A stretch of DNA of 64,000 bases. Source: Megamonas sp. UBA1796 (lineage in GTDB: Bacteria > Bacillota > Negativicutes > Selenomonadales > Selenomonadaceae). The notes beneath the pieces are model-generated. The model did no database searches and was not told the DNA's origin. It saw only the letters and a list, made by a program, of their open reading frames with translations. Shown in pieces: positions 26,246 through 35,208 of the stretch. The stretch covers positions 30,235-94,234 of the forward strand of contig DCFU01000004.1 in the NCBI GenBank assembly GCA_002319795.1. Direction: 5' to 3'. Every line of letters starts with the position of its first letter. Positions within the stretch are counted from its first letter, which is position 1. The translations under genes were made by a program, and so were the position numbers.

Positions 26246-26779
26246 CTAATTCATGTTATCCGCTTTGCGCAAAATGCGAAGTTCCAAAGCATCTGACTCC
26301 TGAAAAGACATATGATGCCGGACTATAATCGCTGCTTCTTCGTTTAATCCTAAAGACAAAAGCTTTTGAGCGCCTATTTTCGGATGATTATAATAAATAT
26401 ACAGCACATGGCGTGGATAAGTCCAAAAAGGTGTTTTTCCATATTTTGACCAGGAAATTGCCCCGTTGCGTAAAAATCTATCCATACAAACGGCAAAAAC
26501 CTTACTGAAGGTTCCCATATCGCCATACACCCGTCCCACATCATGCAGCAGCGCACAGCGAAGTAAGAGACCTCTCCTGACATTTTCGCTGCTTTCCACT
26601 TCCAATAGTTCTAACGCGCTGCGGGCAGTATGAAGTGCATGATATTGATCCGGGATGCTCATAGCAAAAAAAAGCTTTTGCTCCGGGATGGACAGCAACT
26701 CCCGGACGAAAGCAACATCATCTGAATCTAACTTTGCTGCAATTGCTCTGAAAAACTGCCGTATACGGTTTCCATTCAT
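26246..26779 (-). CDS. HD-domain protein embedded in the his cluster
   Basis: A 177-residue protein with an HD phosphohydrolase-like domain: His near residue 51 (YHALHTA), LLHDVGRV (HD near 81-82), then HH in IIVRHHMSFQE and LRKADNM at the end, which fits the H...HD...D metal set. It is not RelA/SpoT or HD-GYP. Its ATG overlaps the hisZ stop by 4 bp (ATGA), so it is translated with hisZ, yet the hisG promoter lies after it. Substrate unknown; HD enzymes typically hydrolyse phosphate esters or nucleotides. It is the only gene of the cluster without a known histidine role upstream of hisIE. Confidence 0.75.
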   Translation of the reverse strand: MNGNRIRQFFRAIAAKLDSDDVAFVRELLSIPEQKLFFAMSIPDQYHALHTARSALELLEVESSENVRRGLLLRCALLHDVGRVYGDMGTFSKVFAVCMDRFLRNGAISWSKYGKTPFWTYPRHVLYIYYNHPKIGAQKLLSLGLNEEAAIIVRHHMSFQESDALELRILRKADNMN

Positions 26780-27960
26780 TTTATGTAGACCAATTCGCCA
26801 TAATCTTTACTTTGCTGATATTTCTCTGCTTCTGCCAGGGTTTTCGCAGTGAGTGCCAATTCTGCTATCTTACCCTGTGCTCGGACTTCACTGATTTTTG
26901 TGATGGCATCTGCGGCTTTTCCCTCCGCATAGGCTACATAAACATCTTTTTTTATACTTGGCGTTGGCAGTCCCTCACGTTCCAGTGCCAAGAGAATACG
27001 CTCGATACCCAGAGCAAAACCCGTTGCCGGACAGAAACTGCCAAAATCAGAAAGCATGCTATCGTAACGTCCGCCTCCACAAAGCGGGAAACCAAGTACA
27101 GGTGAATAAGCCTCGAATACCATGCCCGTATAATAATTAAAATCACGGATGACACCTAAATCAAAACTGACATAGTCTGCTGCGCCATAAACTTTAAGCA
27201 ACCGGTAAATTTCACAAAGATTATCAAGTGCACGGCGACTCTGCTCACTCATGGCCATCGCGTAAGCTTTTTCCAACATTTCTTCCCTGCCATGCAGCAA
27301 AGGAATTTTTTTTAATATATCACGGGTATTTTTAGGCAAATCTATATGGTCGATAATATTATCTAAATCAACAAAATTACGTTTTTCCATAGCCGTCTTT
27401 ATTTTTTCCTGTTGCTCATCTGTAAGATGTACCTGATGCATAATTCCATTGATAAACGCAACCTGTCCAAGGCATATCTGAAAATCCTTCAGCCCCGCGC
27501 GCCGTAATCCTTCTATAGCCAAAGCAATAACCTCTGCATCAGCGGCAACACTGGCACTGCCAATGAGCTCCACGCCTGCCTGATAAAACTCACACTGACG
27601 CCCTGTTTGAGCCTGTTCGTAACGAAACACACTGCTGATATAGGATAGCTTAATCGGTAGTACCTCATCCCGCAGCCGGCTCGCCACAACACGTGCAATG
27701 GGTGTTGTCATTTCATGGCGCAGAGCCAGCGTGCGGTTGTTTTTATCGAAAAACTTGAACATATGCGGTTCAAGTGCACTACCACTGCCAATTGTCAATG
27801 TATCCAAAAATTCAATAGTAGGCGTAACAATTTCATCATATCCCCACTGGGCAAATAATTCAGCGAAACCTGTTTCAATAGCCCGTTTTGTAGCAGCTTC
27901 TGTAGGTAAAAAATCGCGTGTTCCATATGGTATTTCTAAAACAAATTCTTGATTTTCCAT
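26776..27960 (-). CDS. hisZ: ATP phosphoribosyltransferase regulatory subunit HisZ
   Basis: HisZ (394 residues) is a histidyl-tRNA synthetase paralogue that activates short HisG and gives histidine feedback inhibition. Class II synthetase-like motifs appear in PYGTRDFLPTEAA, LRHEMTTPIARVVASR and SSVFRYEQAQTGRQCEFYQ; the C-terminal anticodon-binding domain of a true HisRS is missing or reduced. Its presence with short HisG confirms the two-subunit enzyme. It starts 13 bp after yerC. Confidence 0.93.
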   Translation of the reverse strand: MENQEFVLEIPYGTRDFLPTEAATKRAIETGFAELFAQWGYDEIVTPTIEFLDTLTIGSGSALEPHMFKFFDKNNRTLALRHEMTTPIARVVASRLRDEVLPIKLSYISSVFRYEQAQTGRQCEFYQAGVELIGSASVAADAEVIALAIEGLRRAGLKDFQICLGQVAFINGIMHQVHLTDEQQEKIKTAMEKRNFVDLDNIIDHIDLPKNTRDILKKIPLLHGREEMLEKAYAMAMSEQSRRALDNLCEIYRLLKVYGAADYVSFDLGVIRDFNYYTGMVFEAYSPVLGFPLCGGGRYDSMLSDFGSFCPATGFALGIERILLALEREGLPTPSIKKDVYVAYAEGKAADAITKISEVRAQGKIAELALTAKTLAEAEKYQQSKDYGELVYIK

Positions 27961-27972
27961 GCATCGTTCTCC

Positions 27973-28293
27973 TCAAATATTTTTATTGTCTTCATTGCCG
28001 CCCTTATTACCCAGACGGGCCAAAACGATCTTATAACCATCCGCACCATAGTTCAGACAGCGTTTTACACGGCTGATGGTAGCCGTACTTGCCCCAGTAT
28101 GTTCTACGATATCATCATATGTATGTCCATCACTGAGCATACAAGCTACTTCAAGTCGCTGCGACAAAGCTTTGAGTTCACTTATTGTACAGATATCCTC
28201 AAAGAACTGATAACATTCCTCAATATCCTTCAGGCAAAGAACAGCCTCACAAAGATGATCATTCAAATCATCTTTTAATTTAGGGTTTACCAT
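27973..28293 (-). CDS. yerC: YerC/YecD (TrpR-like) transcriptional regulator
   Basis: A 106-residue all-helical DNA-binding protein of the TrpR superfamily. LKDIEECYQFFEDICTISEL, LSQRLEVACMLSDGHTYDDI and the recognition helix GASTATISRVKRCLNYG are diagnostic. The family has been proposed as a histidine regulator (HisR) in Firmicutes from comparative genomics; its place directly ahead of hisZ supports this. ATG 28293 is chosen, with AAGAAGGTG upstream; the GTG at 28305 overlaps that site. A promoter and an imperfect 19-bp palindrome lie upstream. Confidence 0.88.
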   Translation of the reverse strand: MVNPKLKDDLNDHLCEAVLCLKDIEECYQFFEDICTISELKALSQRLEVACMLSDGHTYDDIVEHTGASTATISRVKRCLNYGADGYKIVLARLGNKGGNEDNKNI

Positions 28294-28329
28294 ATTATTT
28301 TTCACCTTCTTTATAAACAGTTTCCTTTA

Positions 28330-28384
28330 TTACTTTACTTTGTGAAAATGTAACTTCATTATAGCATATTCGTTGAAATATGAA
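28330..28384 (-). promoter_or_regulatory. Promoter of yerC-hisZ with possible operator
   Basis: Leftward, an extended -10 (TGCTATAAT, near 28360-28368) has a weak -35 TTTTCA 17 bp upstream. Just downstream lies the imperfect palindrome TTACATTTTCACAAAGTAA (half-sites TTAC/GTAA), in the position of a repressor operator. Autoregulation by YerC is possible. Confidence 0.55.
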
Positions 28385-28396
28385 AATAGAAAATAA

Positions 28397-28440
28397 AAAG
28401 GAAGACTGCCATTTATTATAAAATCGCAGCCTTCCCTTTT
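28397..28440 (-). terminator. Terminator of the hlyD gene
   Basis: Leftward, GGAAGGCTGC pairs with GCAGTCTTCC (one G-U) and runs into CTTTTTATTTT; it begins 14 nt past the hlyD stop. Confidence 0.8.
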
Positions 28441-28448
28441 ATCTTTCC

Positions 28449-29480
28449 CTATTTGATTGAAAATTGCACATCCGCCTTCATGCCGGGCTTAAGTTCAAAG
28501 TCCAAGTTTGTTGGCAGGGATATTTTTAATGTAACCTTATCTGAATCGGTTTGCTCTGGTGCAGCACCTTCCGTATTCTTATTCGAAGCCGCTTCGCTAT
28601 CTGCCGGATCCTTAATATCAAATACCGTTCCCTGCAATTTATGATTATCAACTACATAAGAAGTGAACTGCCCCAGACGAATCTTCGTTTTTTGTTCAGG
28701 TCTTATATAAGCCTCCAGCCAAATATTACTTGCATCGCCTATATTCAGGATAGTCTGCCCTGCTTTAACCTTTGTGCCAACCGTAACATCTGTATAATAT
28801 ATTGTTCCGGCTACAGGAGCTTGAATTTCGGTTGCCGTCGAATCCTGTTTGGCCGCTTCAAGTGCAGCTTTCGCCTGCTTCACCTGAAGCTCAGCATTTC
28901 GGATAACCTCCGGACTGCTCGGCTGCAACGTACTTTGATAGCTTACCGAACTTTGTGAGGCTGCATGGACCGCTGCCTGAGCGGCAGCATAATCAGCCGC
29001 TGCCGCATCCCGCTTAGCAGCACTGATAGCCCCCAGTGAGTATAACTGATCCATACGTTCCATATTCGTGCTGGCACGTGCAAGCTCTGCCTGAGCCGCA
29101 CTGCTGTCACCGCCTCCACTCACTATAGGCTGTGTTATAGTTGTTCCTGCCTTTATAGTATTTAAATTCTTTTGTGCAAGATCCACGGTCTGCTGTAGCT
29201 GTTTGAGCTGCTCTTCGGTAACGTTGACCTGAAGACGCGCAATGACCTGCCCTGCTTCTACATATGCGCCATCCTCAACCGAAATTTCTTCTATAGTGCC
29301 AGCAGCCTTCACCTTCGTGCTGACCAAGTTGCCCGTAATCTGTGCATCATGGATAGTCAGCACATTATTTTGCTGCTGATAAAACCATATGCCTGCGGCA
29401 CAAAGTAGCGCCAACAAAACTAACCCTGGCAAACTATATTTCAAAATATAATTTACTTTTTTACTTATATCGACTTCCAA
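28449..29480 (-). CDS. HlyD/EmrA-type membrane-fusion (periplasmic adaptor) protein
   Basis: A 343-residue adaptor with one N-terminal transmembrane helix (about residues 14-32), a biotinyl-lipoyl-like half motif (GTIEEISVEDGAYVEAGQVI, about 57-76), a coiled-coil hairpin rich in Ala/Gln/Lys (about 85-210), the second lipoyl half (IQAPVAGTIYYTDVTVG) and a beta-barrel domain. Such adaptors bridge an inner-membrane exporter and the outer membrane or cell exterior. No exporter gene is adjacent, and terminators flank it, so its partner is elsewhere. TTG 29480 is the start, with AGGAGG eight bases upstream. Confidence 0.87.
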   Translation of the reverse strand: MEVDISKKVNYILKYSLPGLVLLALLCAAGIWFYQQQNNVLTIHDAQITGNLVSTKVKAAGTIEEISVEDGAYVEAGQVIARLQVNVTEEQLKQLQQTVDLAQKNLNTIKAGTTITQPIVSGGGDSSAAQAELARASTNMERMDQLYSLGAISAAKRDAAAADYAAAQAAVHAASQSSVSYQSTLQPSSPEVIRNAELQVKQAKAALEAAKQDSTATEIQAPVAGTIYYTDVTVGTKVKAGQTILNIGDASNIWLEAYIRPEQKTKIRLGQFTSYVVDNHKLQGTVFDIKDPADSEAASNKNTEGAAPEQTDSDKVTLKISLPTNLDFELKPGMKADVQFSIK

Positions 29481-29523
29481 AAAGAAAACCTCCTGTCAGC
29501 TTTCCCTATCTCATATTCATCTA

Positions 29524-29552
29524 ATTATAAAAAGCCAGCAAAGGAATGTCAA
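29524..29552 (-). promoter_or_regulatory. Consensus sigma-70 promoter of hlyD
   Basis: TTGACA (29552-29547), a 17-bp spacer and TATAAT (29529-29524) are both perfect consensus boxes. It lies directly after the alaS terminator, so hlyD is transcribed strongly and independently of alaS. Confidence 0.85.
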
Positions 29553-29587
29553 ATAAAAGACGCGCAGTAACATAAAGCCGCGCGTCT
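29552..29587 (-). terminator. Terminator of alaS
   Basis: AGACGCGC (29558-29565) and GCGCGTCT (29580-29587) form an 8-bp GC-rich stem; leftward it is followed by TTTATTT. It starts 15 nt after the alaS stop. Confidence 0.8.
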
Positions 29588-29601
29588 AAATCCATGATTG
29601 A

Positions 29602-32226
29602 CTACTTGATTTGTGCCTGAATGATTTCACAGGCCTTTTCAAAAGCCAAGGGGAGTTTATCTGCCTGTTTGCCGCCGGCTTGGGCCATATCTGGCCGACC
29701 ACCGCCGCCGCCACCGACAACTTTAGCCGTATCCTTGATGATTTTTCCCGCATGGACGCCTGCAGAGACAGCTTCTTTACTTGCCTTCACGACAAGATTG
29801 ACCTTCCCATCGTTAGTCGCTGCCAATACAACAACCCCATGGGAAAGTTTACCACAAACCATATCCGCAATACTGCGCAGTTCATCTACATCAGCTACTG
29901 TTACCGTACCTGCAACGACCTGTATATCGCCATAGGTATACATTGTTTCCAATAACCTCTGTACATCTGCCCTGGCACGAGATTCATTGACGGTTGCAAG
30001 CTGCTGCTGCAATTCCTTATGTTCCGCCAGCAACACATCCAAATGGCTCAGTACATCTTCTTCACGCGTCCTGAGTTTTGCAGCCACGCCCGTCAGCTCC
30101 TGCATTTTAGCATTTGCATAGGCAAGAGCCGCCTGGCCTGTAATCGCCTCAATACGACGTACGCCAGCTGCTATACCTGTTTCACTTATAATCTTGAACA
30201 TGCCAATTTGCCCGACGTTCGAAACATGTGAACCACCGCAAAGCTCCATACTAAAGCCAGGAACCGTGACAACACGCACAACATCACCATATTTCTCGCC
30301 AAAAAGAGCCATAGCCCCCATAGCTTTTGCTTCATCCTGCTTCATCTGTTTGAGTTCAACATCCTTGCCCGTCAGAATCTCCGCATTGACAAGCCCCTCT
30401 ACATCGGCAAGCTGCTGTGCGCTTACAGGCTCGAAATTCGAAAAATCAAAACGCAAACGCTCCGAAGTTACGGAGGAACCAGCCTGGTTAACCTGCTCGC
30501 CTACAATCCGTTTCAGAGCAGCCTGCAAAAGATGCGTTGCCGTATGATTCCGTGCCGAAGCAAGCTTCTTTTTGGAATCCACTCTAATCTTAACCGAATC
30601 GCCAACTCTGAGCAGGCCTTCTTCCATATATGAAATATGATAAATTGTGCCATCCGGAAGTTTTTTTGCGTTAGAAACCTTTATTTTGCCAAACTCACTC
30701 ACCAAAAGTCCGGCATCGCCAACCTGTCCGCCGCCTTCAGCATAGAATGGCGTAACATCCATAATGATACCTGCTTCCTCGCCATCATGTAATTCATCAA
30801 CGATTTGTCCATCTTTCCATATGCATACGACCTTTGCTTCTGTAGCAGCCGTATCTGCCTGCAAAGATTTCGTATCCAATCCGCGCAAATCCGGAACCGT
30901 TACACGCTGATTTTCCTGACGGGCGGCTCGGGCACGCTCACGTTGCTGCTGCATTGCTGTATCAAAGGCCGTTTTGTCAAGCTCCATGCCGTTTTCATGG
31001 AGGATTTCATCCGTCAGCTCCCAAGGGAAGCCAAAGGTATCATAAAGTTTGAAACCAATTTCACCAGACAGGATAGCTGTACCCGCATCCTTAAGTGTCC
31101 GAATATGTCCCGTCAAAAGCTCCATTCCCTGTGAAAGTGTTATATGAAAACGATCCTCCTCCAGACTGATAACCTTTTTAATATATTCCTGCTTAGCAAC
31201 AAGGTCTTCAAAATCAGGAACGCCGCCATAAATACGGATAACAGCATCGACAGCTCCCGTCAGGAATTTATCTGTAATGCCGAGCATGCGTCCATGGCGG
31301 ACAGCACGACGCAAAATGCGGCGCAGAACATAGCCTCTGCCCTCATTGGACGGCAAAATGCCATCCATAATCATGATTGCCATACTGCGCGCATGATCGG
31401 CAATAACCTTAAGCGATATATCCTTTGCTGGATCCACGCCATAGACAACGCCTGATACATTGGCCGCGTATTCTATAATGGGGAAAAGCAAATCCGTCTC
31501 AAAGTTTGTTTTTTTGCTCTGCAATACCGATGCCAGACGTTCCAACCCGCAGCCGGTATCAATGTTTTTATGTGCCAAAGGCAAATATTTGCCATCTTCC
31601 GTACGGTCATATTGCGTGAACACGAGATTCCATATCTCTAGATAACGATCACAGTCACAACCAACGGCACAATCCGGACTGCCGCAGCCACGTTCTTCAC
31701 CAAGGTCAATATAAATTTCCGAATCCGGACCGCATGGTCCAGGCCCAATTTCCCAAAAATTGTCATCCAACTTTACAATATGTTCGGGATTGAAGCCAGG
31801 CTGCTGTTTCCAAATCTCAGCAGCTTCATCATCCTTCGGATAAATCGTCACCCACAGCTTCTCCTTCGGAAGATCAACCACGTCTGTCAAAAATTCCCAG
31901 GCCCAAGGTATCGCTTCTTCCTTGAAATAATCGCCAAAAGAAAAATTGCCGAGCATCTCGAAATAGGTCTGATGCCTGGCTGTACGGCCTACATTTTCAA
32001 TATCGCCGGTACGGACACAGCGCTGGCTGGTTGTAATACGCGTACGGGGCGGCTTCATTTTACCTGTAAAAAAAGGCTTAAACGGTGCCATTCCGGCACC
32101 AATCATCAATAAAGTCGGGTCGTTTTCTGGAATCAAGGAAGCACTTGGTAATCTAAGATGCCCCTTTTTTTCGGCGAAAAACTGCAGATATTTCTCACGC
32201 AGTTCATTACCACTCATATACTTCAA
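29602..32226 (-). CDS. alaS: Alanine--tRNA ligase
   Basis: AlaRS (874 residues, full length). The class II catalytic core has the MSGNELREKYLQFF start, RCVRTGDIENVGRTARHQTYF and the glycine-rich motif 3. The editing domain shows HTATHLLQAALK (HxxxH) and the CGGSHV zinc ligands; the C-terminal C-Ala domain ends with a GGGGGGRPDMAQAGG motif. The start is TTG 32226, since the family begins MKYM-x-GNE and GGGGGT lies about ten bases upstream. No T-box leader fits in the short upstream gap; an extended -10 (TGTTATACT, 32275-32283) marks the likely promoter. Confidence 0.97.
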   Translation of the reverse strand: MKYMSGNELREKYLQFFAEKKGHLRLPSASLIPENDPTLLMIGAGMAPFKPFFTGKMKPPRTRITTSQRCVRTGDIENVGRTARHQTYFEMLGNFSFGDYFKEEAIPWAWEFLTDVVDLPKEKLWVTIYPKDDEAAEIWKQQPGFNPEHIVKLDDNFWEIGPGPCGPDSEIYIDLGEERGCGSPDCAVGCDCDRYLEIWNLVFTQYDRTEDGKYLPLAHKNIDTGCGLERLASVLQSKKTNFETDLLFPIIEYAANVSGVVYGVDPAKDISLKVIADHARSMAIMIMDGILPSNEGRGYVLRRILRRAVRHGRMLGITDKFLTGAVDAVIRIYGGVPDFEDLVAKQEYIKKVISLEEDRFHITLSQGMELLTGHIRTLKDAGTAILSGEIGFKLYDTFGFPWELTDEILHENGMELDKTAFDTAMQQQRERARAARQENQRVTVPDLRGLDTKSLQADTAATEAKVVCIWKDGQIVDELHDGEEAGIIMDVTPFYAEGGGQVGDAGLLVSEFGKIKVSNAKKLPDGTIYHISYMEEGLLRVGDSVKIRVDSKKKLASARNHTATHLLQAALKRIVGEQVNQAGSSVTSERLRFDFSNFEPVSAQQLADVEGLVNAEILTGKDVELKQMKQDEAKAMGAMALFGEKYGDVVRVVTVPGFSMELCGGSHVSNVGQIGMFKIISETGIAAGVRRIEAITGQAALAYANAKMQELTGVAAKLRTREEDVLSHLDVLLAEHKELQQQLATVNESRARADVQRLLETMYTYGDIQVVAGTVTVADVDELRSIADMVCGKLSHGVVVLAATNDGKVNLVVKASKEAVSAGVHAGKIIKDTAKVVGGGGGGRPDMAQAGGKQADKLPLAFEKACEIIQAQIK

Positions 32227-32405
32227 ACTAATCTACCCCCACTAATAGGTCTCTTTCAATAAAATATCCATCTCAGTATAACACATTATTGCCGCACATT
32301 TCCAGCTTGTTTTATTTATTTTTGGCAAGCATGCTATGAGATATTTACCCTCCCTGCGGTCTGTGATACACTATATCTATAATCTGGTAAAAGGAAGCGA
32401 TAAGC

Positions 32406-32891
32406 ATGCGGCACTTTTTGTTTCTAGTTGCATTTTTACTAATTCCATCTATGTGCTTTGCAAATAAATATGAAGATGCTCCTGAGCAATATATTTGTAT
32501 TGATATTGGACAAATATATGAGACCTATCTGGATAAAAATTCAGTTACATCTTTACAATATGCTCCGCCCTATTATGTCATCCAGTGCAATAATATAACA
32601 TTCAATTATATGAATAATATTACATCCAAAATGGTAGTAAAATATTTTTATGATTATGAAAATAAGGCTATACAAGTCCAAATGCCAGAAGCTTATGCTT
32701 ATGACGAAGACGGGACACTTTCAGATGAGACAATAATAGATGAACCGCCTATAGTCGTTGAGCCTTCAAGCCCTGCCTTTAACGAGGCCATCATTCTATT
32801 CAAACAAATTTACGGTGCCCAATATGCCAATACCTTCCAGGAAACGACCTCCTCGGAAGATGAGAACACGCTGCAAGGACAGAACCTTTAA
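32406..32891 (+). CDS. Secreted hypothetical protein (161 aa)
   Basis: No family recognised. Residues 1-19 are a clear signal peptide (FLFLVAFLLIPSMCFA, cleavage after Ala). The mature part is acidic and Tyr/Asn-rich: it begins with YICIDIGQIYETYLDKNSV and has paired Cys (about 31 and 62) and a Pro/Glu-rich middle (DEPPIVVEPSSPAF). The first half, with an IDIG...YLDKNSV pattern, resembles small surface proteins whose conserved part reads 'wv.vd...yyDk.s', common in Negativicutes, but I cannot assign it. AAAAGGAAG lies before the ATG. Monocistronic, with a strong terminator downstream. Confidence 0.7.
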   Translation: MRHFLFLVAFLLIPSMCFANKYEDAPEQYICIDIGQIYETYLDKNSVTSLQYAPPYYVIQCNNITFNYMNNITSKMVVKYFYDYENKAIQVQMPEAYAYDEDGTLSDETIIDEPPIVVEPSSPAFNEAIILFKQIYGAQYANTFQETTSSEDENTLQGQNL

Positions 32892-32923
32892 CCATGCACC
32901 AGATGCAGAATACATAAGGTTTT

Positions 32924-32968
32924 CAAGAACACAGCGGGTACTCTGAAAAAGTACCCGCTGTGTTCTTG
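32924..32968. terminator. 18-bp perfect bidirectional terminator
   Basis: CAAGAACACAGCGGGTAC (32924-32941) pairs perfectly with 32951-32968 around TCTGAAAAA. It lies between the ends of two convergent genes and would serve both. Confidence 0.85.
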
Positions 32969-32972
32969 AGCT

Positions 32973-35060
32973 TTATTCTTTTTTATCCTTCTCTTCCCGT
33001 GATTGCCTCGACTCGTCTATGATTTTTTCTGCCATTTTTTCCGGAACCTGTTCATAATGGGAAAATTTTAAAGAATAAGTTCCTCTTCCCTGGGTAATAG
33101 AACGAAGTTCTGTCGCATATTTATAAAGCTCGGCGACTGGAATTTGTGCCTTGACCTCACTCATACCCTTATTTATACTCTCCATGCCTATAATGTGTGC
33201 ACGCTTGGCGTTCAACTTTCCCATGACATCACCCATATAATACTCCGGTGCTTGTACCGTCATATCACAGATTGGCTCTAAAAGTACTGGTGCGGCTGCC
33301 ATGATACCTTTTTTCAAAGCAATTGCCGTTGCGGTTTTGAAAGCCATTTCTGATGAATCAACTGCATGATAAGAACCATCTATAAGTTTGACATGAACAT
33401 CGACTACTGGATAACCCGCTATGATACCGTTAGCCAGTGTTTCGGATGTGCCTTTTTCAACGGCGGGAATATACTGTCGGGGAACGCTGCCGCCAAAAAT
33501 ACTTTCCGTAAAAAGGTTACCTTCACCTGTCGCTTGTGGACTTATTTCCAGCCATACATGACCATATTGACCATGCCCCCCGCTCTGCTTTTTATGTTTT
33601 CCTTCTACTTTGACCGTCTTGTGGATTGTTTCACGATAAGCAATTTTAGGCTCCGTCAGCAAAGCTTCTACCCCAAATTTTCGTTGTATCTTTTCAGTAA
33701 AAACCTCAAGATGTACTTCTCCAATACCCTTGAGCAAAGTTTCTTTGGTTTCCTTATTCTTAACAATGCAGATTGTAGGATCTTCTTCCTCCTGCTTGGA
33801 AATTGCTGCAAAAACCTTATCCTCATCCCCCTTTTTTCTGGCATATATTGCCATCTTAAGCATAGAGGACGGATAATCTATGTTATCATATCGGATAGGA
33901 AAGTTTTTATCACACAGGGTATCACTCGTTTTTGTTCCCTGCAATTTAGCTGCTACAACCAGATCGCCCGCATGTGCCAGCAAGAGATTCACCTGATGTT
34001 TTCCCTGCATGGTAAATAATGTTCCCACACGTTCGTTAATATCCTTGCTGCTATTATAATATGAAGCATCTCCCTTCATCTCACCGGACAATATCCGCAT
34101 AAAGCTCAATCGTCCGACAAATGGGTCCACAATGGTTTTAAATACCTGGGCCGAAAATGCATCCTCCGTTTTACGTTCAAGTATATCGCCTGATGCAGGT
34201 TCCAGCCCCATAGCAACTTTAAAATACGGGGTTGGCATATATTCTACGATATCATTCATGAGCTTTTGAATACCTACATTCTGTAGAGCAGACCCGCAAA
34301 ACACAGGAAAAATCTTTCCTGCCTGAATACCTTCGATAAGAGCCGCTGCTACTTCGGTTTCTCCAATCTCAGCACCTTCCAGATATTTTTCCAAAAGTTC
34401 ATTATTAAATTCCGCAACCGCTTCAATCAGTTTTTGCCGGGCCTCTTCAACCTCTTTTTCCATATACTCAGGAATTTCACCGATAATAGTTTCATCATCA
34501 TGTGAAAGAATTTTTGTATGCAATGACAACAAGTCCACGACACCTTGAAATGCAGCTTCTTTGCCGATTGGCAATTGCACAGGAACGATTCCGCTGCTGA
34601 ATTTTACCCGCAGTTCCTCAAGCATTCCATTGAAATCCGCATGTTCACGATCCATCTTATTAATAAAAAACGCCCGTGGCAGTTCTTTGGCCTCTGCAAA
34701 ATGCCATACCTTTTCAGTTTCAACTTCTACACCCGATGGTGCCGATAGTACGATAAGCACACTATCGACGGCTTGTAACGCACTCTTGACCTCACCTGCA
34801 AAATCAGGATATCCTGGAGTATCAATAAAGTTCAGCTTATAACCCTTCCACTCACAAGCCGCTAACGAATTGCCTATACTCAATCTGCGTTTTATTTCTT
34901 CAGGCTCATAATCCAATAGAGTGGTTCCGTCGTCTACTTTTCCCAGCCTTTTTTCTGCACCTGTATTAAAAAGGCAGGCTTCTACCAGACTGGTTTTTCC
35001 AGATTTTCCATGTCCTACTACCGCTATGTTACGCAAATTCGTACTTTTATACTCCTTCAT
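32973..35060 (-). CDS. Elongation factor G-like GTPase (EF-G2 type)
   Basis: A 695-residue translational GTPase with all EF-G domains: G1 GHGKSGKTSLVEA (residues 16-28), G3 DTPGYPDF, G4 NKMD, then domains II-V including a GGHGQYGHVWLEI domain-IV start. It differs from canonical EF-G (G1 normally AHIDAGKTT) and belongs to the EF-G-like paralogue group (as in Thermus EF-G-2), which has no settled role and is not FusA or a tetracycline-resistance protein. GGGGAGGG precedes the ATG. Monocistronic, its stop 5 bp from the shared terminator. Confidence 0.9.
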   Translation of the reverse strand: MKEYKSTNLRNIAVVGHGKSGKTSLVEACLFNTGAEKRLGKVDDGTTLLDYEPEEIKRRLSIGNSLAACEWKGYKLNFIDTPGYPDFAGEVKSALQAVDSVLIVLSAPSGVEVETEKVWHFAEAKELPRAFFINKMDREHADFNGMLEELRVKFSSGIVPVQLPIGKEAAFQGVVDLLSLHTKILSHDDETIIGEIPEYMEKEVEEARQKLIEAVAEFNNELLEKYLEGAEIGETEVAAALIEGIQAGKIFPVFCGSALQNVGIQKLMNDIVEYMPTPYFKVAMGLEPASGDILERKTEDAFSAQVFKTIVDPFVGRLSFMRILSGEMKGDASYYNSSKDINERVGTLFTMQGKHQVNLLLAHAGDLVVAAKLQGTKTSDTLCDKNFPIRYDNIDYPSSMLKMAIYARKKGDEDKVFAAISKQEEEDPTICIVKNKETKETLLKGIGEVHLEVFTEKIQRKFGVEALLTEPKIAYRETIHKTVKVEGKHKKQSGGHGQYGHVWLEISPQATGEGNLFTESIFGGSVPRQYIPAVEKGTSETLANGIIAGYPVVDVHVKLIDGSYHAVDSSEMAFKTATAIALKKGIMAAAPVLLEPICDMTVQAPEYYMGDVMGKLNAKRAHIIGMESINKGMSEVKAQIPVAELYKYATELRSITQGRGTYSLKFSHYEQVPEKMAEKIIDESRQSREEKDKKE

Positions 35061-35208
35061 CCCGATCCCTCCCCAAGGTTTGTTATATTATATTTTTCTT
35101 TATTCTCTGAAAATACAGTAATTCCTGCTAATTCATGAAAAATGCTCTAGAGAAAAAAGAGACTACCCAACGGATAGTCTCAGATATAACATATGTAGTT
35201 GTCAGCTA

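Noticed and set aside
32227..32405. T-box leader before alaS
   Set aside because: The gap is too short, and no AGGGTGGNACCGCG-like sequence is visible.
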